In this document: positions 7,142 to 11,335 of the stretch, in pieces | How the letters are laid out: each line of letters opens with the position of its first letter | How positions within the stretch are numbered: the first letter of the stretch is position 1 | Source: an uncultured Bacteroidia bacterium | Lineage (GTDB): Bacteria; Bacteroidota; Bacteroidia; Bacteroidales; UBA932 | Reading direction: 5' to 3' | Length of the DNA stretch: 11,335 nt | NCBI GenBank assembly: GCA_902767465.1 | Contig: CACXHM010000194.1 | Coordinates: 1-11,335, forward strand | Notes under the pieces: model-generated | The model's input: only the letters and a program-made list of their open reading frames with translations | Databases searched by the model: none | Told to the model about the DNA's origin: nothing | Position numbers and translations under genes: made by a program

Positions 7142-7545
7142 GGACCTTCCTTGTTTTGGTGGATTTTCAAGGAAGGTCCGTGTTTTTTTGTCGGGACCTT
7201 CCAGGTTTTCGGGCTTTTTCAAGGAAGGTCGGTATTGTTTTGTGAGGACCTTCCGGGATTTTGGGCTTTTTCAAGGAAGGTCCGGACTTTCTGCCGGGGA
7301 CCTTCCAGGTTTTTGGCCTTTTTTAAGGAAGGTCCGTAGCTTTTTGTGTGGACCTTCCAAGATATCTGGCTTTTTCAAGGAAGGTCGGTGTTTTTTTGCC
7401 GGGGACCTTCCAGGTTTTCGGGCTTTTTTAAGGAAGGTCCGTGTTTTTTTGCCGGGGACCTTCCAGGATTTTGGCCTTTTTTAAGGAAGGTCCGGACTTT
7501 CTGCCGGGGACCTTCCGGGATTTTGGCCTTTTTCAAGGAAGGTCC
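7142..7545 (+). repeat. Tandem array of eight 52-53 bp hairpin units
   Basis: Units start at 7142, 7194, 7246, 7298, 7350, 7403, 7456 and 7508; the last is cut at 7545 after its right arm. Every unit contains an invariant-length 38-bp module: left arm GGACCTTCC, a 20-nt core, right arm GGAAGGTCC. The left arm is identical in all eight; the right arm is identical in six and ends in G instead of C in units 2 and 5. In unit 1 the arms extend to 12 bp (GGACCTTCCTTG with CAAGGAAGGTCC). Cores are T-rich variants of the pattern RGGWTTTYGG then SCTTTTTYAA. Modules are separated by 14-nt (units 1-4, 7) or 15-nt (units 5, 6) spacers. Spacers come as GTGTTTTTTTG plus TCG or CCGG (units 1, 5, 6), GGACTTTCTGCCGG (3 and 7), and two singletons (2 and 4). 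Because 52 is not divisible by 3 the reading frame changes at every unit, so it is not a protein repeat. It could be a terminator battery, a structured RNA, a binding array or an expanding intergenic palindrome. Confidence 0.93.
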
Positions 7546-7579
7546 GCGGTCGTGAATAAAGATCGTGGAGCTAACAAAC

Positions 7580-7653
7580 TGATAATCAATAACTGACAAG
7601 ATTCTTGTTCTCCATTTGAGAGGGAGAAGAATTGTTGAATCTACTGATTATCA
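7580..7653 (+). other. Nested imperfect hairpin
   Basis: Three successive paired blocks: TGATAATCA (7580-7588) with TGATTATCA (7645-7653), GATTC (7600-7604) with GAATC (7637-7641), and TTCTCC (7608-7613) with GGAGAA (7623-7628) around a 9-nt loop. The intervening internal loops are uneven (11 versus 3 nt outside, 3 versus 8 nt inside), so the fold would be irregular. Outer arms are themselves palindromic. Confidence 0.4.
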
Positions 7654-7790
7654 AGTGGTTGCCTCCACGGCTTTAGATGCTTTCTGTCTTTCTGCCATGC
7701 GTCAAGACCCATCCGGGAAGAAGAATGCTCAGGCTAAAAGCGCTGTTAAGCCTGATGACTATAGGTGGCGGAACGTCCCCCTCTTACATA

Positions 7791-7841
7791 GACAATATGC
7801 GGGACAGTGACCCGCAAGGGGTCAACCATCCCGACATTGTC
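7791..7841 (-). other. Three-block hairpin near the 3' end of the F420-ligase-like gene
   Basis: Blocks, given on the plus strand: GACAAT (7791-7796) with ATTGTC (7836-7841), CGGGA (7800-7804) with TCCCG (7829-7833), GACCC (7809-7813) with GGGTC (7819-7823), loop GCAAG. Internal loops are small and nearly symmetric (3x2 and 4x5). An outer helix GGTGGC (7764-7769) with GCTACC (7852-7857) could extend it with one G-U pair on the plus-strand RNA. It lies 60 bp beyond the stop of the minus-strand gene, so it could stabilise or end that transcript, but no T-run follows on either strand. Confidence 0.45.
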
Positions 7842-7900
7842 TCTTCGAAAGGCTACCACAGTGAAAAGCGGTGGCCCCTCCTGATAAATCACAAACCTGA

Positions 7901-9106
7901 TTATTCGACCGAATAGTTGTCGAAGTATCCCTGGACAAGCACAACAGGAGTGCCTTTGTCGCCGGAACCGCTGGTGAGGTCGCACAAGGACCCTATCAGG
8001 TCGGTAAGTTGTCTGGGAGTGGTCCCTTCGGAGGCCATCTTTCCCTTGAGGTCGGCGTCTTTTGCTTTGATGCTTGCTGAAATGGCGTCACGCAGTTCCG
8101 CGCCGCTGAGTCCTGCAAATTCGTTGTCGGCCAGATACTTGATCTTGAGTTCATTGGGCGTTCCGCGTAGTCCGTCGGTAAAGGCGGGAGACACTACAGG
8201 GTCGGCAAGTTCCCATATTTTGCCCTGAGGATCCTTGAAAGCTCCGTCGCCATATACCATGACCTCGACATGCTTGCCGGTAGCTGCCAGGATTCGTGCC
8301 TGGATGTCGAGGACAAGACCTTTACAGTCGCGGGGAAAGAGCTTCACACTTTCTTCCGTGGCTTTGTTGGAACCGAGAAGACCATAGGTTTCGTTGTAAC
8401 CGCTGCCATTTACAGGTGCGTTCATTATGTCGTCGAGCCCAAGAACCACCTTTGCTCCCGCATCACGAAGTATCCTTTTAGTGCGGACACGTGTGTGGAT
8501 GTCGCAGGTGATTACCGTGTCGGTGTACTTCAGAATTGTTGCCGGGCGGTTGGCAAAGATGATTTCCACATCTGCACCGCATTCCCGGATGAGTCTGGAG
8601 TAATAGTCAACGTAATCGACACCGGTAAACTCGTGGGGATTGACTCCGAACAGTTCGCGGTAACGTTCAAGGGAGAGTACGTCCGAATAAGGATTCACCC
8701 CTGCTGCATCGATTTTGTCGAGACTTACAAGGGAGTTGCCCACCTCATCGGAAGGGTAGGAGAGCATAAGCACAATCTTCTTGCATCCCAGAGCAATGCC
8801 ACGCAGACATATCGCAAATCGGTTGCGGCTGAGGATGGGGAAGATGACACCGACAGTGCCCCCGCCGGTTTTTGCCCGAACGTCAGCGGCAATGTCGTGA
8901 ATGCTTGCGTAATTGCCCATTGCACGGGCTACGACGGACTCTGTCACACATATTACGTCCCGGTCACGGAGGCTGAAGCCCTCTTCTTGAGCAGCTTCAA
9001 GAACACAGCCGCTTGCAATTTCTGCAAGATTGTCACCCTCTCGAATGATAGGGCAGCGGATACCGCGGGACACGGTTCCGACTGTTCTTTGATGTTTGTT
9101 GTTCAT
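7901..9106 (-). CDS. Coenzyme F420-0:L-glutamate ligase-like protein
   Basis: A 401-residue cytoplasmic protein resembling the F420-0:gamma-glutamyl ligase (CofE, F420_ligase) family, which adds glutamate to a phospholactate-flavin acceptor using GTP. Family-like segments are IIREGDNLAEI (20-30), RDVICVTESVVARAMGNYASI (49-69), the glycine-rich GGGTVGVIFPILSRNRFA (81-98), and GKHVEVMVYGDGAFKDPQG (277-295). It is much longer than archaeal CofE (about 250 residues) and matches the roughly 400-residue bacterial relatives whose substrate is unknown. Bacteroidota are not known to make F420, so the true acceptor is probably something else; this is inference. Start: an in-frame TTG at 9157 would add 17 residues, but a strong promoter -7 element (9127-9134) lies inside that extension, so the ATG at 9106 was chosen. 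It follows the WG-repeat gene on the same strand but has its own promoter. Confidence 0.82.
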   Translation of the reverse strand: MNNKHQRTVGTVSRGIRCPIIREGDNLAEIASGCVLEAAQEEGFSLRDRDVICVTESVVARAMGNYASIHDIAADVRAKTGGGTVGVIFPILSRNRFAICLRGIALGCKKIVLMLSYPSDEVGNSLVSLDKIDAAGVNPYSDVLSLERYRELFGVNPHEFTGVDYVDYYSRLIRECGADVEIIFANRPATILKYTDTVITCDIHTRVRTKRILRDAGAKVVLGLDDIMNAPVNGSGYNETYGLLGSNKATEESVKLFPRDCKGLVLDIQARILAATGKHVEVMVYGDGAFKDPQGKIWELADPVVSPAFTDGLRGTPNELKIKYLADNEFAGLSGAELRDAISASIKAKDADLKGKMASEGTTPRQLTDLIGSLCDLTSGSGDKGTPVVLVQGYFDNYSVE

Positions 9107-9126
9107 ATGTTGACTTGGATTACTTT

Positions 9127-9158
9127 CAAAGTTATCCCAAATCGACGAAATATTCAAA
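9127..9158 (-). promoter_or_regulatory. Bacteroidota-type promoter for the F420-ligase-like gene
   Basis: On the minus strand, TTTG (9155-9158), a 20-nt spacer and TAACTTTG (9127-9134) match both parts of the Bacteroidota primary sigma consensus (TTTG, 19-21 bp, TAnnTTTG) with no mismatch. The -7 element ends 20 bp before the ATG at 9106, giving a short 5' leader. This is the best promoter in the window and decides the start codon. Confidence 0.8.
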
Positions 9159-9197
9159 TAATTTGTATAAAATTATCAACAGGTATCTGTGAATTTC

Positions 9198-11180
9198 TTA
9201 TCTGTAAGCCGGGAAAGCGGCCTCCAGGGCGGAAATCGTGTGGGCAACGGGTTGCATGTCTGCGGGTTTGGCGGAAGGTGTTACCGCAGTACTGTTTCTT
9301 GCTCCGCCGTTAGTGGTTACCGGGTTTCGCGGTGCCTGTCCGTTCCGGTTTATCACTACGTGCCCCTGTTTCTGTGGCAGCGGCCTTCCCGCTCCGGGGG
9401 CGATTCCTGTGCGAGGACCAATCAAGGCAATGCCCAGGCCTTCAAACACAATTATTCCGTCTTGGATGAAATCGATGAATGGTGCCGTGGCAAGCGTACG
9501 GAGCCAGCGTCCGTCCTCTTCATACATGTTCAGCGCAATAATATATGAGAATCCGGTTTTATATACATCATCCTGAAGGTTGCCGGAATTTGGGACGGCT
9601 TCGAGGCTCATTACCACCGTCCGGGCATTGTTTGGCCCCCAATAAATAAGCTCTTCTCCTCCGGAGAAAGTGAAATACGGGTCGTCCACCCTGTCTTTGT
9701 AGAAGCAGACAAGTTCATCGGAGAGCTCCAGCTTTGGAATCCCGTCCTTGCGCAGCACTTTGCAGTTTACCACTTCGCCCATGTGGAATGGATAACGGAA
9801 TATCGGAGAACGGTTTACAGCGCGTTCAGCGCGCGTCTGGCTTGCTGTCGGCACTCGCGGCGTATAGGAATTAAGTCCGATATTCTCGCCCTCGTAAATT
9901 TCGCGGCAGCGGGAAGTGAAATTGTAAAGATTGAGCAGGTTGCTGACTTCCGCTACTGATATGCCGAGTCCGGAAAAAACTTCGGTATGATTTACGGGTT
10001 TATAGTCGTGAATGTCCATGGTGTAAGCCGGTACCCCTATGGCGTTGGGGTCGGCAAGTATCAGCCAACGGCTGTGGCCTCCGGCGTTGTAGATAGCTCC
10101 TTCACTGAAATTGGCCTCAATCCATCCTTCGCTGCAGAGTTCACGCACATAACTGCCATCTTCTTCATAAAGAATTGCCTTGAGCGTGTAGGAACTGTGG
10201 CCGGTGCCGTAATACATCGAATTCGGGCTGCCTGGCGGCACTGCGCATGGCTCCAGCCGCACAAAGCGGCCATATCCCCAGTCGATGGGAAGATCTGTGC
10301 ATATTGCCTGGACCGACGAATACGCCATATGGAGGTTTGCAAGTTTGATCCCGTTGCGGTGAAGTCTGATGCCGACGGGACCTTTATGCCAGGCTGCCGC
10401 CCTGATGATGTCGTCTTTCGGATCATAGGGAAAGACCGCCCCGGGGTGTCTTATTGTCTGGCTGCTGCGCAGGTCGGGGGTCAGGGTGGTGAGGGAGAAA
10501 TCTGTGCCGAGGGCTTTGAAGCCTCCCGAATAGCGGGAAATCGCAAGATAGTTGAATGGCATGAGTATGGTCCCGTCTGCACCTATGACTCCGTATTTCC
10601 CGCTGCTGCCCTTTCTGATAATGCATGTGCCGTTTGTAAAAGATGGCAGAGATGAAAACTGCGGGGCAAAAACCTGACGGCCTTCTGTGTCGTATATTCC
10701 CCATAGTTGTTCTGGCTTGAATCCGGGAATTTCCGTATCGTATTTGGCATAAAGGAAGAGGCCCTGCCGGTCGGCGCTCACCGAACGGCACTCCACCGGA
10801 ATCCTGATACGTCCATCCATGTCGGCAATGCCATGCAGCTTGACTCCGTTTACCCTTTTGGTCAGTTCGCAGAATCCATTTTTGTCGAATTTGCTTATTT
10901 TGCTGTATTCCGGAGGGAAGATGAACTCTCCATAGGTGTTTATCAGCCCTATATATTCACCTACTTGCACTTCTGCATAGCCTCCGGAGAAATGCCATGC
11001 TCTATCGTATTCCGGCCCGATTATCCAGGCCTTGTCGCCCTTGGACTTATAACCATATTTTTTTGTGGCCTTGTCCTTCACGGGTTTGAGATTCTGGGCC
11101 GATGCACAGAAGGACATGATAAGTGACAATATGCAGAAAAATGTGCACAGGTGTTGAAAAAATACACTTTTTTTGTTCAT
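9198..11180 (-). CDS. Secreted WG-repeat protein of unknown function
   Basis: A 660-residue protein with an N-terminal signal peptide (basic MNKK, hydrophobic 11-24, probable signal peptidase I cut after CASA, residue 28), so it is probably periplasmic or exported. Residues about 41-220 contain five WG-type repeats, each with an aromatic/small-Gly centre followed by a G and a P-x-Y/F turn: around YGY (43), IGL (78), HGI (117), WGI (161) and YGV (197); examples are GLINTYGEFIFPPEY and GVIGADGTILMPFNY. WG repeats are beta-rich and usually taken as interaction modules. The region 220-610 has no repeat I recognise but many short aromatic strands. The last 50 residues are Gly/Asn/Pro/Thr-rich. No lipobox, catalytic motif or sorting domain was found. 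It is divergent from purC and upstream of the F420-ligase-like gene, with no visible terminator between them. Function unknown. Confidence 0.85.
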   Translation of the reverse strand: MNKKSVFFQHLCTFFCILSLIMSFCASAQNLKPVKDKATKKYGYKSKGDKAWIIGPEYDRAWHFSGGYAEVQVGEYIGLINTYGEFIFPPEYSKISKFDKNGFCELTKRVNGVKLHGIADMDGRIRIPVECRSVSADRQGLFLYAKYDTEIPGFKPEQLWGIYDTEGRQVFAPQFSSLPSFTNGTCIIRKGSSGKYGVIGADGTILMPFNYLAISRYSGGFKALGTDFSLTTLTPDLRSSQTIRHPGAVFPYDPKDDIIRAAAWHKGPVGIRLHRNGIKLANLHMAYSSVQAICTDLPIDWGYGRFVRLEPCAVPPGSPNSMYYGTGHSSYTLKAILYEEDGSYVRELCSEGWIEANFSEGAIYNAGGHSRWLILADPNAIGVPAYTMDIHDYKPVNHTEVFSGLGISVAEVSNLLNLYNFTSRCREIYEGENIGLNSYTPRVPTASQTRAERAVNRSPIFRYPFHMGEVVNCKVLRKDGIPKLELSDELVCFYKDRVDDPYFTFSGGEELIYWGPNNARTVVMSLEAVPNSGNLQDDVYKTGFSYIIALNMYEEDGRWLRTLATAPFIDFIQDGIIVFEGLGIALIGPRTGIAPGAGRPLPQKQGHVVINRNGQAPRNPVTTNGGARNSTAVTPSAKPADMQPVAHTISALEAAFPAYR

Positions 11181-11197
11181 AATATGCGTCGATTACC

Positions 11198-11228
11198 TTT
11201 CAAAAATATAAAATAAAATGTAAATTTG
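11198..11228 (+). promoter_or_regulatory. Likely purC promoter
   Basis: TTTC (11198-11201), a 19-bp spacer and TAAATTTG (11221-11228) match the Bacteroidota consensus with one mismatch in the -33 element. The -7 element ends 39 bp before the purC ATG. Its -33 end shares bases with the divergent -7 element of the WG-repeat gene, so polymerase binding at the two should be mutually exclusive. Confidence 0.55.
11201..11208 (-). promoter_or_regulatory. Likely -7 element for the WG-repeat gene
   Basis: Minus-strand TATTTTTG matches TAnnTTTG and ends 20 bp before the start codon at 11180. The expected -33 TTTG is not evident at 19-21 bp in the AT-rich sequence upstream. It overlaps the -33 region of the divergent purC promoter. 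Confidence 0.5.
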
Positions 11229-11267
11229 TATCCCGTTGTTGGTGGAATCTTTTAACCTTATATAATA

Positions 11268-11335
11268 ATGGAACGAGTTTATTCAGGCAAGACCAAAGAT
11301 GTTTTTGCCCTCGACAACGGGCATTACCTTCTTAA
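11268..11335 (+). CDS. purC: SAICAR synthase, N-terminal fragment (3' end outside window)
   Basis: Only 22 complete codons are visible. The peptide begins MERVYSGKTKDVFALDNGHY and continues LL, matching the N-terminus of phosphoribosylaminoimidazole-succinocarboxamide synthase, where a GKTKDVY-like strand and glycine-rich turn form part of the ATP site. The enzyme joins aspartate to CAIR in de novo purine synthesis. The ATG follows an AT-rich leader without a Shine-Dalgarno sequence. The fragment is short, so the call rests on one motif, but that motif is characteristic. Confidence 0.8.
   Translation, partial: MERVYSGKTKDVFALDNGHYLL

Larger units (their letters stand above)
7546..7900. other. 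355-bp segment without a convincing gene; possible structured RNA or element remnant
   Basis: Only short, unsupported open frames are present here. The segment holds two nested hairpins (7580-7653 and 7791-7841, the latter possibly extended to 7764-7857) and three related small palindromes: TGATAATCA (7580-7588), TGATTATCA (7645-7653) and TGATAAATCA (7882-7891). The outer two are near-direct repeats about 300 bp apart that bracket the segment, which is compatible with a small inserted element, but no transposase fragment or known terminal repeat was recognised. No tRNA, tmRNA, SRP RNA or RNase P signature was found. Base composition is much less T-rich than the array before it, so the boundary at about 7546 is sharp. 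Confidence 0.4.

Noticed and set aside
7142..7545. CRISPR array
   Set aside because: The intervals between conserved parts are similar to each other rather than unique, the conserved parts are short inverted arms, and there are no cas genes.
7107..7599. Overlapping open frames on both strands of the repeat array, giving Lys/Pro- or Phe/Gly-rich repeats
   Set aside because: The unit length is 52 or 53 bp, so the frame shifts with each unit and the peptide repeat is not maintained; the array is open mainly because stop triplets are rare in it.
7616..7985. Short open frames of 64-79 codons (7616-7810, 7677-7916 on plus; 7746-7985 on minus)
   Set aside because: They overlap each other and run into the F420-ligase-like gene, have no start signals or motifs, and cross the predicted hairpins. 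A remnant of a mobile element cannot be excluded.
9107..9157. Upstream TTG start adding 17 residues to the F420-ligase-like protein
   Set aside because: The extension contains the perfect -7 promoter element and uses a TTG start; the ATG at 9106 begins just before the family-like region.
8270..9313. Plus-strand open frame of 347 codons
   Set aside because: Antisense shadow of the F420-ligase-like gene and the end of the WG-repeat gene; no motifs, and it crosses the strong minus-strand promoter.

Overview
The window looks like a piece of a Bacteroidales (Bacteroidota) chromosome of intermediate G+C content. Three things suggest this. Several genes are preceded by the Bacteroidota -7 element TAnnTTTG, in one case with a perfect -33 TTTG at 20 bp spacing. 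Shine-Dalgarno sequences are weak or absent. The gene repertoire fits: Bacteroidota-style LeuRS, a membrane-anchored AraC regulator, WG-repeat protein, F420-ligase-like protein and SAICAR synthase. Genus cannot be fixed from the sequence alone.

Layout. 1-3116 (+): the 3' part of leuS runs through a 4-bp ATGA overlap into two tandem, overlapping YitT-family membrane protein genes, probably one transcript. 3117-3245: a leader with two overlapping inverted repeats. 3246-4310 (+): a membrane-anchored AraC-type regulator, whose 3' end overlaps by 95 bp, tail to tail, with an RluA-family pseudouridine synthase (4216-4911, -). The synthase is divergent from dnaK (5040-6944, +), which ends at a clear intrinsic terminator.

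6945-7900: about 950 bp without a convincing protein gene. The core is a tandem array of eight 52-53 bp units (7142-7545). Each unit holds a fixed 38-bp hairpin module (arms GGACCTTCC / GGAAGGTCC around a 20-nt core), and the modules are separated by 14-15 nt, often T-rich, spacers. A separate imperfect hairpin precedes the array, and a 355-bp segment with nested hairpins and TGATWATCA palindromes follows it. This is the least explained part of the window.

7901-9106 (-): a coenzyme F420-0:glutamate ligase-like protein with its own promoter. 9198-11180 (-): a secreted WG-repeat protein. 11268-end (+): the first codons of purC, divergent from the WG-repeat gene, with promoters for both packed into about 30 bp.

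Most genes are housekeeping (translation, tRNA/rRNA modification, protein folding, purine synthesis), with regulatory or surface functions of unknown role between them. No transposase, integrase, tRNA, rRNA or CRISPR array was seen.
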